Below, piece by piece: positions 36,607 through 48,600 of a DNA stretch of 64,000 bases (position 1 is its first letter; the number at the start of each line of letters is the position of its first letter). The translations under genes and the position numbers were made by a program. Source of the DNA: Adineta steineri (lineage: Eukaryota; Rotifera; Eurotatoria; Adinetida; Adinetidae); the NCBI GenBank assembly GCA_905250115.1, contig CAJNOI010000156.1, positions 62,001 to 126,000 of the forward strand, in the 5' to 3' direction. Below the pieces are notes generated by a model that did no database searches, was not told where the DNA came from, and saw only the letters and a program-made list of their open reading frames with translations.

Positions 36607-37254
36607 GGTGGTACATTTCATTTTGAACCAATCCTCAACATAAGCAAGTAACTTGATTAGCTTTGACAGAAAAAGATTTAATTTTATTTCTTTGAGTTAT
36701 TTATAGCATCGGATAAAACGTCTTTTCTTCTCATTGTTTCTATATTATCATACTTTGCATCAAATTTATGACCAAATCAAGATATGACATAAAAGTTTTA
36801 TTGCAGTGAGATATATATACTATATTGAAATGAAACTTTCATGTCATATTTTTACGAGGCAATACCTTTGGTGCAATACATTAACAGGTATACATTTTTA
36901 TTGTAAAACGTGAAAATATGATCACTTGCAGTCATATAAGTATAAAAAAGATTGACTTATGACTTGATATCATTTAAAATAAAACGATTCTGATTCCTGA
37001 AATATTCTTTTTGATCATGTTTACAACTATTGCAAAAATAGCAAGTAAAAATCAGTCGATATATATTTTTTTCTAGTTTTATTTATCTCCTTTATACTAC
37101 TGAGAATGATATTATCAATGAATACAAAATCATTTTTATGTTATTTGATTTCTTTCTTTCCTTATGTAAATCGACTCAGATAAGAGAGTAATAATAAAAA
37201 GTGAAAAATCAAATTTCATATAGGTTATTCAAGCTGATAATAATCAGGTAGTTC

Positions 37255-37318
37255 TGAGGGTGTGGGTGTGGGTAAATAAATGATGAATCCACACGCACGC
37301 CGACACCCTTTCAGTTTA
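37255..37318. repeat. TGTGGG-like inverted element, copy h
   Basis: The left arm CTGAGGGTGTGGGTGTGGGT is close to perfect; the right arm ATCCACACGCACGCCGACA is degenerate. It lies only about 60 bp upstream of the second ART start codon. Confidence 0.65.
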
Positions 37319-37376
37319 TTCGAAAGAAAATGTTTTTAATTTATAGATTTTATATAAATTTCATAAAATAAAACTA

Positions 37377-39425
37377 ATGACACCTTATTCAGAATCGATA
37401 TATTCTATGTCGGAAGATAATAATTTTGAAACATATTCTCTTATATGGCTTGATACTTCAGTTAACTCAAAAGATAATATTGAAACTCAAGCAATATTTC
37501 GATCATTTATAAATCATTTACAAATATTCGAAAATCTTGATCAATGTGAACAATATATTCAATCAGTTTCACTAGATGATCGAATTGTTTTTGTTGTTAG
37601 TGGTAGTTTTGGTCAACAAATTATACCTAAAATTCATTCTCTTCAACAAATTTTTTCAATTTATATTTATTGTGAAAATCAACAGTTTCATCATCAATGG
37701 AGTCAACAATATAATAAAGTAAAATAATAAGAAGGGAACAAAAATCATTATAGACGTTTCATCTTATCTTAGGTAAAAAGTGTTTGTAATCAATTACACG
37801 AATTGATTAAGAGAATCCAATATGATCATTGTGAACGAAGACAAAATAAATCTGATGAACCATTATCAATGAGTATTTTCGATCAAAATAATGATTATGA
37901 ACAATCAACAACAGGACTTGATGGTCGATTTCTTCAAACACAATTATTAATTGCTTGTCTTGTTAAAATGAAAACGACACCAAGAGATAAAAATGAATTT
38001 ATATTACAATGTCGAGAAATTTATAAAGATAATCCTAAACAATTAAAAATTATTGATGAATTTGAACAAGATTATGCCGATGAATATTCCTTATGGTGGT
38101 ATAGTAGAGAAACTTTTATTTATCGTTTATTAAACAAAGCACTTCGTATTCAAAATATCGATTTTCTTTTCCTCTTTCGTTTTTTTATTCGTGATATTGA
38201 ACAACAACTTTATGAAAATCAATATCTATTACCTATACGTGTCTATCGAGGTCAATTGATGTCATCGGATGAATTAAATATATTAAAAAAATCACAAAAT
38301 AAATTAATATCAATAAATTCATTTCTTTCAACGAGTTCTAATCGTCAAATAGCTCTTTTCTTTCTTGGTTCATTTCCTTATAATGATACATATGAAAGAG
38401 TTTTATTTGAAATCGATGCTGATCCTCGTAAAGATGGTGTTAAACCATTTGCTGATCTTTCAAAATTTAGTTATTTCCCAGAAGGAGAATTTTTGATGAC
38501 ACTTGGATCAGTTTTCTATTTAAAAGATATTCGTCTTGGTGAAAATCATATATGGCATATTGAAATGGATTTATATGGTAATATTGATTATGATTTACAT
38601 AATACATTTCATCATTTACAAAATCAATATAGTTTAAATAGTAGAGGATTACTTGAATTTGGAAATCTTCTAATTGATATGGCTTATTTTGATCATGCGG
38701 AAAAATATTTTATTCGATTATTAAAACAATTATCTTCTCAACATAAAAATATTTATAAATGTTATCATGGTCTTGCTAAAATATCTTGTGAAAAAGGAAA
38801 TTATGATTTAAGTCTCGTTTATCTTTTTAAATCGCTTGAAATTTTACAAAATATAAATTCAAATGATTCTAATATTGGTTATCTTTATAATAGTATTGGT
38901 GAAGTTCAACAAAAAAAAGGTGATATTAAACAAGCATTACAATCATATGAAAAAGCATTAACAATTTTTCAACAACAATCCAATTGTAATGAACAGACTC
39001 TAGCATGGTGTTATAATAATTTAGGTACTATTTATGAGGATAAAAAAGAATATGATAAAGCTCGTAACTATCTTAACAAAGCATTAAATATTAAATTAAA
39101 ATATCTTCCTCCTAAACATCCTTGTTTAGGTAATACATATAATAATCTTGGTAATATTTATTATTATTTTCATGATTATGATCAAGCATTAGACATGTAT
39201 CAATTATCATATGAAATCTTTAGTAAAAGTATTGCGCCTGGACATCCTTCAATAGCTAGAATATTGATGAATATAGGTATTGTTTATGAAGCTAAACAAG
39301 ATTTTAATGAAGCAAAAATAAATTATGAAAAAGCAAATTTTATTCGTACAAAAATTTTATCTTCAACACATCCTGATCGAATTAGTACTCAAAATGATCT
39401 TATTCGTCTGTCCTTAAAATTTTAA
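37377..39425 (+). CDS. Arginine ADP-ribosyltransferase with TPR repeats (ART-TPR), copy 2
   Basis: Two exons (37377-37718 and 37773-39425) joined by a 54 bp intron give 664 residues. The order matches the copy at 17.1 kb: an N-terminal receiver-like domain (SLIWLDTSVN; IVFVVSGSFGQQ), then ART, then TPR repeats. ART residues visible are Arg273 in VYRGQ, the Ser motif in INSFLSTSS near 297, and the E-x-E pair at 351/353 in PEGEFLM. About six kinesin-light-chain-like TPR units follow (YNSIGEVQQKKGDIKQALQS; HPCLGNTYNNLGNIYYYFHD). Family activity is NAD+-dependent arginine ADP-ribosylation. Third-codon positions are strongly AT-rich, like local genes, and the intron is typical. It is clearly diverged from copy 1 rather than a fresh duplicate. 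Confidence 0.9.
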
Positions 39426-39804
39426 ACTTTCGAAGTTTATTTGGATATGTTGATAAATATTCTTATATTGATTCAAACGAAAATCAAATTAAATTTTAAT
39501 TAATTATATTTTTTTATACTATGTCATGCTTTTTGTAGTAGCAAATACTTTATTTATTCTACAATGAAATCATAGAAAATCATTGATCTATTTTGATCAA
39601 TAATATATTAGTTGACAACGTAATTCATTTTGGTATTATAATAATGTAGAACTTCACGTCGAAATCCTACATTTATATATTCACAATTAATTGATTTTGT
39701 TGTCCGTAAATAAAGTACGATGCATTTTTTCGAAATTGAAATACGCCCATACAATAATCTCTGATTGTATTATTCTTCATTTATATTTTTTTCTTACAAA
39801 AGAC
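39426..39804. other. Short intergenic region
   Basis: AT-rich 3' flank of the ART gene and 5' flank of the next membrane-protein gene. A pyrimidine-rich stretch ending ACAAAAG lies directly before the ATG at 39805. Nothing else was seen. Confidence 0.55.
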
Positions 39805-41925
39805 ATGTATTTGAAATGTTATTATCTAATTTTCATCTCTATATTTTATCTATCTCATATTATTCAAGCAACTCATTTTCGTGGTTCAATGATATCTTGG
39901 CGAATAGTCAATGATTCCTCTTCGTCTGTTTCTGTTCAAATTTTTCAACGGTATGCTTGGCGATATACTTACTATAGTCCATATTGTACAAATGCAACTA
40001 TTCCAACTGGACAACCTCTTTTAGGTGCAGGTAATTATATTAATTGTGTTAGTAGTTGTCCAACAGGTTTATCAACACTTGGAAGTGTTCAAGTTCCTTG
40101 CACAGGTTACAATATTGGTGAACAATATGCAATGGGCGAAGGACGCTTTACATTTTCAGTGCCACACAATTCTAGTTTTATAGGAGTTTTTTCTGGTTCG
40201 TATTGGTTCGATCTTGTAACAGGAACTAGTTTACCATGGAGTGTAGCTGTTCAAATTCAAACTTTTAAACGAATCGATACTGGACGATATAATAATGCAC
40301 CTATTGTTACTATGTTACCAATCTATCGATTGAGAAATAAAATTAGTTATTCAATTAAAATCAATGTAGCTGATAATGATTTTGATCCATACATTTGCTT
40401 ATGGTCTAAAGGTACCAATCAATGTGGTGGATTGACTAACAGTGTACCAGGTGGTATTATTGATAACTATGGATGTTATTTGAATTTTACACCACAATTA
40501 ATCGGTTATTATGCAGCAGCGGTAACAGTTGAAGATTTTATACTACTATCAATTAATATATCATCTACTGCTTATCTCTCACAAGTACCTATTCAATTCG
40601 TATTTCATGTTTACAATTCGACAAATCCTTGTGTTACTGGGCCTATTTATATAGGTGATCTTGTACCTGATATATGTATATATATGCTAGTTGGTAGTAC
40701 TTATACTACACGTGTTCGTTTCAAAGTTCAATGTCAGAATGCAACTGTTGATAGTATTATTAGCGTTAATCCAACTGGTCTATTAACTACAGCACTTCAA
40801 CAAGATCCATTTGATTCTACTATTTATGTATTTCTAGCTAATTTTACATCCAATGCTAATCAAATAGGACAAAATCTCTATTGTTTCGCTGGTGTTGATT
40901 CTATTGGTAATCAAGGAGATTCAGTTTGTCTTCGTTTTACTGTCTTATCACAAACATCCAGTCTTCAACCTTTATATACATCGAATGCAACTCATTATCC
41001 AACAGGAACAGTTTCAAAGACAACATCAGTATGGACTATTCTTACTGGATCAACAGTTTATCAACGACCAACAACTGAAACATATATTCGATTCAAACGA
41101 GCATCAGATAATACTGATTATTATGTATTAAATGTTGCTACTGCAACTAGTAATGTTCTTTATTTAACGAATAGTATAGTAATAAATACAACGGTTATGT
41201 GGACTCCAGGTGGAAGTTTTTATATTTATTTTGATTCTGGTATATTAGACGAACAAGGAGCTAGTTCATGTTCGAAAGAAGCAATGTCTATAACTGATCC
41301 GAACTTTTGGCCATTTAATATACCATATGAATCGACAACAACTAGTACAAGTAATTAGATCACTTCTTTTTTAATAATATATATATATATGTTGTTATTT
41401 TCAGCGACAACATCAACAACATCTGTATCATCAACAACAACAATGCGAACAGTAAATATTTTCGAGGGAGACATAAAAATAGATTTTCTATGAATTTTTA
41501 TTTTAAGACACCAACACGCCAAACATTTAAAATATCAAGTTCAACTACTTCAGTAATTATGTCTACCACTACGACAGTAACAAAAACAGTCACACTAACG
41601 GATTCAACTACAATTGCTCAAAAAACCAGAACAGTTGTCTATAAGTAGTATTGTTCTTATTACTCTAGCAAGTCTCTGTGTCTGTGCTTGCATCATATGG
41701 AGTAGTTTTTCAATTATTCGTGTTTATTTGATTCGCTCTTTTCTTCTCGATTCGATTCTTCGTCAACAGTTTCTCAGTATGCATTCAATACCAATACCTG
41801 ACGAGCAAATATCATCAAAATCTCAACATAAATTAACAATACGTCATTTTCCACAACATCCTTTATGGAAAAATTCGAATTTTGAAAATAAAACTTTTAC
41901 TCAACAGAACTTGGTTGAAATATAA
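39805..41925 (+). CDS. Secreted-type single-pass membrane protein with Ser/Thr-rich stalk, apparent frameshift
   Basis: The start at 39805 gives a signal peptide (MYLKCYYLIFISIFYLSHII, cut after QA) followed by THFRGSMISWRIV and about 490 residues of Cys-containing, beta-rich ectodomain with many N-glycosylation sites. I do not recognise a named domain, though an ATHFRGG-like opening occurs in large metazoan ectodomain proteins. Two short exons then encode a Thr/Ser-rich stalk (starting near 41405 and 41512). A transmembrane helix (SIVLITLASLCVCACIIW) and a roughly 75-residue tail ending NLVEI lie at 41640-41925, but one frame away. The switch falls at an A6 run at 41621-41626. A one-base indel there, or an unseen splice, must link stalk and membrane segment. 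Confidence 0.6.
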
Positions 41926-42566
41926 ACATAATTCTTGCTTTTCTTGTGATTTATTTTCCACACCCTCTCATTCGTCTCTTTTTACTTTCAGTAATATAAA
42001 TTCTATTTTCTTTTTCATTAATTTAGTCAGAAATAAGTAGTAGTTTTTCCACAATATGCCTTGTTTCTTTTACATGGATATTTGCTTTGTTCTTTGTTGG
42101 GACTATCATTCGTTTTATAAAATTATACACATAATAAAAACATAAAATATATCTACTTTCTAAAATACAACAATTAAACTGATCAAACTATCTGATATAA
42201 AAGGGTGTAGTTGAAAAAATTGATTTGTTTGAACATATTATTCAATTATTCATGTCTGATATTCACTTGAGAACGATTATTCATATGTTATCATTCGAAT
42301 ATATGCGACTGAGAGCATCAAATGATTAATATTCTTCATATCTGTATTTATATCCACTCATCTGTACAAATAATGATCTGTCTTTTATCCAACATGACTC
42401 TTTTTCAACAATCGTCATAAAATATAACTTCGAGATATTACTCCAACTCATGTATTATTTGGTGAATGGTGGTGTATTAAGAAATGTGAATGATTATATA
42501 GTTTGATTATATATAAAGTTTTTATGATTAAGTTCACAAAAGAAAATGTCATTCTGTCTGTATTGA
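41926..42566. other. Intergenic region between convergent genes
   Basis: 3' flanks of the membrane-protein gene (plus) and the Kelch gene (minus). AT-rich, with nothing recognised. Confidence 0.6.
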
Positions 42567-44690
42567 TTAATAAAGCTCAGCACTATTGAGAGCACCACCA
42601 ATATTCTGTCCACCAGCAACTACTACTGATCCATTTGCTAATGTGGATACTGTATGGGAATATCGTGCGACATTCATGCTTCTTGTGGTAGTCCACGTGC
42701 CTGTTGATGGATTCAACAATTCAGCACTATTTAGATAACTACTACCGTTTCCCTGTCCACCGGCAACTAATATGGATCCATTTGTTAACGTGGATGCTGT
42801 ATGAAGATCTCGTGCGGTATTCATGCTTCCTGTGGTTGTCCAAGTACCTGTTGACGGATTGTATAACTCAGCAGTATTGAGATAACCACCGGTGTTCTGT
42901 CCACCAGCAACTAATATTGATCCATTTGCTAATGTGGATGCTGTGTGACGATATCGTAGGACATTCATGCCTCCTGTAGTTGTCCAAGTACCTGTTGATG
43001 TATTGTACAATTCAGCAGTATTGAGAGACATAGACGTACTAGTATTGTTCTGTCCACCAGTAACTAATACTAATCCATTTGATAATGTGGATGCTGTGTG
43101 AGATCCTCGTCCAAAAGTCATACTTCCTGTGGTTGTCCAAGTGCCTGTTAATGGATTGTACAATTCAGCACTATTGAAATAAACACTGCTATTGGTTCCA
43201 CCAGTAACTAATACTAATCCATTTGCTAATACGGATGCTGTGTGTAGTTGTCGTGTGCAATTCATGTTTCCTGTAGTTGCCCAAGTACCTGTTAATGGAT
43301 TGTACAATTCAGCACTACTGAGATAATTACCACTGTTGTCCCGTCCACCAGTCACTAATATTGATCCATTCGCCAGTGTGGATGTTGTGTGACCATACAG
43401 TGCGACACTCATGTTTCCTGTCATTGTCCATTCTAGATAAAATAGAAAAGTGAGAAAAAACTGTTGTTCTTAAAATAGCTTCGAATCTCTCATGTGCATA
43501 AGTTATGTATCTATTGAACACAATTCCAGTCACCTTGAGAGTTGGTGAGTGTTATTGAAGATTATGAAAGTGATCAGCGATTTCTATCGTATGACATTCT
43601 TCTTATCAACAATCTATTCAATATTTGAGTCAGTCTAGATCGAATCAAGTCACTAAAAACTGATCATATTTCCACTTCTGAGAGGAAATGTTTGCTAATG
43701 TTATTTATCGAGATGCCAAACATTTGATAGGTAAAACTTAAACTCTTAGATGTAGTCAGTTGTACTTATCATCTTTTGAGCAACTATAAATCATTTAACA
43801 TAGTACTGACTTGGTGTTGTTGTTGTTGTTGTAGTGGTTGTTGTTGTGGTTGTTGTGGTTGTAGTGGTTGTTGTAGTGGTTGTGGTTGTTGATGATGAAG
43901 TTGTCGTAGTCGGTTCTATTTTGAAAAAATGATTTTAAAGGAAACCTAAACGACTGGATAATATTTTTTTCTCCTTCTTCTGTAACAGTGTATAGGCGTT
44001 AAAAATGAATTGGTTGTAACAAAATAGGAAGTGTTTAAATGATTTCTATTCTAATTGTAATTCTATGATGTTTACTTTAATTATAACTCAATTATAATAC
44101 ATTTGAAAACTCAATTTACCTTTCTTATAAATTTAATAATAAAGAAACTATTCGAATTATACAGATTGAGTCATGTAAGATTTGCGTATTGTATTGTTTC
44201 TTGAAATCTTTCATTTTCATTTAAGATGAGATTGAGATCAGAAACTAATTCTAAGTGAAAGAGGAAAGATCATAGTTTATGAGTACCCAGCACAATTAAA
44301 AATCCGATGAAAATTTGTTTAATCGACATCGATATTTTGTCTAGATTTATAAACATGAGAAGCATAATATCCATAGACGTTTCATAGAACAATTATCTCA
44401 TTTTTTTCTTCATTATTCTCTTAATATTCGATGATATTGATTGTTTAATTTTTAAGTGTCAAAGAGATTTCGTTTTACTACGATATTTGCAAAGTCGAGT
44501 TTGGAAAATAAATTTTTCTCTCTTAAAGATATATTTTCTTCTAAATTTGTTCTATTCATACTCACCTCGTGGAAATCGTGTTCCACTAATAACATTCATA
44601 CTCGTCACATCCACATCACCCAACATATTTCCGTATTGCATCCACATATTATCAAATAGTTCACAATCAGAAGTTGATCGATGAAAAGTG
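42567..44690 (-). CDS. Thr-rich linker plus Kelch-propeller protein, 5' end lost in gap
   Basis: Three exons are visible: 44690-44566 (entering the gap), 43915-43811 and 43432-42567. Their phases agree (1, then 1). The first encodes a segment with DCELFDNMWMQYGNMLGDV and VISGTRFPRG, which looks like part of a small Cys-containing extracellular domain. The second is almost pure threonine (PTTTTSSSTTTT), a mucin-like linker. The third holds six Kelch motifs of about 47 residues (HTASTLANGSILVAGGQ; SAELYNPSTGTWTTTGSMN) ending SAELY. Kelch units form a beta-propeller used for protein or carbohydrate binding. The N-terminus, where a signal peptide would be, is missing in the gap, so secretion is only inferred from the linker. 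Repeats are very alike, implying recent expansion. Confidence 0.75.
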
Positions 44691-44790
44691 NNNNNNNNNN
44701 NNNNNNNNNNNNNNNNNNNNNNNNNNNNNNNNNNNNNNNNNNNNNNNNNNNNNNNNNNNNNNNNNNNNNNNNNNNNNNNNNNNNNNNNNN
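44691..44790. other. Assembly gap of 100 N
   Basis: A run of 100 Ns, probably a placeholder of unknown true length. It removes the 5' part of the Kelch gene. Confidence 0.98.
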
Positions 44791-45608
44791 ATATATATAT
44801 ATTTCTATTTAATGACATTAGAAAGGAAATTTATTCGTTGTTTCTTGATGACATATCTATCTATACATGAGCATGAGGTGTGACTAAATGACAATATGTT
44901 CATTAAATCTTTGATCGACAAATATGATGATGATGATGATGATGTAACAAGTGTTTCTTTCCTTTTGCGCCTCCTTCGATCAAATAATAGTCATTGACAA
45001 TCATCGTCTGTACAGCGTAATTGTATATAGAAAAGCAAAGATGGTTGATGCCGACGTTGTGTCAGGGTCTATTAATTGATGAACAAGTAAATACATTTTA
45101 TAACAATTATCAAAAAATATGTTTCGCCACATGAAGAAGAAGAAGAGAAAAAAATGTTTGCCTCGTAGGAATAGATATTTCTGTTTGATGAAATTTACTG
45201 TGCAGATATTCAGAAAAATGAACAGATGGAATCAATGAAAATGTTCGCTTGAACTAATAAGCTTAATTATAGTTACACCATAAGCATTTTTTATGGTATT
45301 ATCGTATGATAAACGATTCTTTTACTGTTCATAAAATAAGATTTTACTGTTCAATAATATGTCCTTGTTATTATTTTTATTCGTTTAAGTTATTGTACTT
45401 AAGCTTTTTGCCTTTCATATCCGTCCTGATAGAGAAAAGAGAAAGAGAAAGAAATATTGATTCAAATCTTCTCTTTCGCCTTGGATAAGAGAACGCAATG
45501 AGAGAGGGAGAAGGAGAAAAAAATATTCTTTTTCTTCCTCTTAATGTTCAATGATGATCATTCCGTAGAATTGTACAGACATATGTATTTTTTATTTCAG
45601 ATTGAACT
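44791..45608. other. Intergenic region upstream of the semaphorin gene
   Basis: It begins with a TA repeat at the gap edge, then AT-rich sequence with a GAT microsatellite (44922-44943). It ends in a pyrimidine tract and AG (TTTATTTCAG) eight bases before the semaphorin ATG, which suggests a 5' UTR intron or trans-splice acceptor. Confidence 0.6.
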
Positions 45609-48600
45609 ATGAGCAATTTAAATATGTTCAAGAGTCAATTGATTATGATTCTTTATCTTATTTTATTTAATATTCATCCGATTATTACCGATGATCTATA
45701 TGATTTTCGATTTATTTCATATAATGGTATGTATATTGATATTCTTATCTACAAGTGTTAAGACTTAAATATGTGCTAATGGTTAATTATTTCTCTTCAG
45801 TTATTAGATCTTTATTCAATCTATTGCGTTTTCTCTTAACAATACTATTTGACTTTAGTTTGTAATGAAGATTGAATTATATTTCATTTTAGAATCATTA
45901 TATAATATGGAAGTTTATCAAAATGGTGATGATGTGTTTGATGCAATTGTAATTGATCAACAAAGAAATCAAATAATTATTGGAGCAAAGTAAAAATATT
46001 AGTTTATATATGTATATCTATATAATAAAATATAAATTTAGAAATGCAATAATACGTTTATCAATTGATGATTTTCATGTATTAGAAAGATTTCAATGGG
46101 AATCATCAATAAATGAAATAAATATTTGTCGTAGTCAAATGAAATCAAGTGTATGAATTTTCGTTTATTTGTTTAAAACAAAATTATTCTTTATAATTTT
46201 AAATTTAGAATGAATGTGAGAATTATATTCGTGTCTTAGCTCTTCGTTCTTCTGATCAATTATTATTAACTTGTGGTACAAATTCTTATCAACCAATTTG
46301 TATATGGCGTCAACCAGATTCACTTTCAACAATTATTTCAAATGAAAAATTTATTCCTGGTGATGGAAAATCTCCATATAATAGTCAATATTCATCAGTA
46401 TACAATCTTATTGATACAGGTAAATATTCATCAATAAATTTAAGACAAATAAGATCTATTTTTAGGTGAATTATATTCTGCTACAAGTAATGAACCATTA
46501 TTTGGTATTAATGATCCATTAATACAAAAAAGTTTTAGTCAAAATAAACAATTACGAACACAACAACATGATTCAAATTGGTTAAAAAGTAAGTTCGAAT
46601 AAAATTTTTTTAGTAAACTATTAACGTTAATTATTAATTTTAGATCCATATTTTGTTCGAATATTAAATATTGGACAATATATTTATACATTTTTTCGTG
46701 AAATATCTCTTGAACATCTTTCATGTGGCACAGTAAGAAATTTTTGTTTTTTAAATAATATATCTATGATTATTTTATTAGAATGTTTATTCTCGTATTG
46801 CACGTGTATGTAAATATGACGATGGTATGATGAAATATAGTGATACATTTCGTTCATATTCAAAATTACGTTTATCATGTTCGAAAAAATTATTAAATGA
46901 AATAACATCATTTGATTTTAATGAATTACAATCAATTTATTATGATTCAGCATTAAATTTTATTTATGGAGCATTTAATTTACAAAAGTAAAAAAAAAAA
47001 TTTAATTTTATACGGTTTTGTATAACAAAATAAAATTCTTTGATTTTAGAAGTGGTTTAGTGGGATCAGCTATTTGTATTTATACAGTTGATGAACTTGA
47101 AAGTGTTTTTAAATCATCCTTTCTAACACAAAAATCTAATGAATCATATTGGTTACCATCTTCGATGAAACAAGAAGCAGAAAAAGTAAATCAATAAAAA
47201 AGAAAAGAAAACGTTTGTTCTGTTCTTCAGTAAAACTTATTATTTTTTTAAGTATAACTTTCTATATATCAACAAAGTTATTAAATGTCCATTAATATAA
47301 ATCTATACTTATTGACAAGATTCAACGTCTAATAGTTCTTTACTCGTATAGAAATCTCAATTTCGATTGATATAGAACTTACATATTTTACGAAGGAAAA
47401 TAATAACTGTGAGTTATAAATCAAGGCTTGGCGGCTGTCCTTCCCTTTCCTATTACAAGTCTTAGCAGCCGGTAGCAAAGGTCATTGGATATAAACCAAG
47501 ACAGTTGTTTATTCGAATCCATCTTGAGGGTGTGAATGACAGGTTAATATATTATCCGCACACAGTCTTCGGAAAACATCGTGACCATAAATTTCGAATT
47601 GAAGTCTGTTGGTTAGCAAATCCTCTATAGTATCTGTGAAGGAATTCTAATACTAACAAATAAGTTTTCTTCCAAAAATAACGAAAGATCAAGAATTTAC
47701 AGGTCTTCAGATCTCTTTGATTTTTATAAATAAGATTAGTCTCTAGCGACTTTATATACATGAACATACTTAATATAAAAATAATTTTTCTAGTGTGAAT
47801 CAAATCAATCAAATAACATTTCATCAATTCCATTAGGACCTGTACTTCGATCAGGTGTTCTTCAATCATCATTTGATGCACTCGTGTTCGATGATATTCA
47901 TATTGGTCATTTATTAGTTGATCAATTGAATGATATAACTATTTTATTGGTTATTACGTTGGATGGTTTATGGTTAAGAAAATATTCATTATTACTTGAT
48001 AGAAAACTATGTTTAATTGAACAAATTCAATTAAAATCACCGATGATATCAGCAAATTCATGGAAAATAAATAAAGCAGAATTTATTTCGAAAACCGTAA
48101 GAATAATATTTTAGTTTTTTTCTCATGAAATATTTTTACATAACAAAATTTATCTTCATAGAAAGAAATTGTTATAACAACTTCAATATCTGTATTAAAA
48201 ATATCTGTTGCACGTTGTAATCGTTTTAATACAAGTTATCTTTGTTCTGCATCAATGGATCCATATTGTACATGGAATAATCATTATCAACGATGTATTT
48301 TATCTACTGAATCATCATCATCGAGCATTTCTTATCAATCATTAACATGTCCAAATTTGAATATTACAAGTACTTATATATATAGAAATAATAGTTCTAA
48401 TATTTGCATATAAAATAATTTAGTTGATGGTGGTTGGACATCTTGGTCATCATGGTTTCTATGTGAACAAGATACAGGTGAAAAATGCCATTGTCGTATG
48501 AGATCATGTACACAACCGAAACCACAATATAATGGAAAATTCTGTCAAGGAAATCAAATTGAAATAAATCGATGTGAAGGTAAAAGAAAGATATATTTGA

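Larger units (their letters stand above)
35887..37376. other. Intergenic region rich in repeats upstream of the second ART gene
   Basis: About 1.5 kb with the 5' flank of the ankyrin-ubiquitin gene, a degenerate AAAGTA minisatellite (36300-36492) and two TGTGGG-type elements (36528-36606 and 37255-37318). No gene was recognised. Confidence 0.6.

Noticed and set aside
47455-47530. tRNA-like text (AGCAGCCGGTAGC, later TTCGAATCC) in a semaphorin intron
   Set aside because: The A-box and B-box resemblance is partial, and the D, anticodon and T stems do not pair at standard positions; at most a decayed tRNA-derived fragment.
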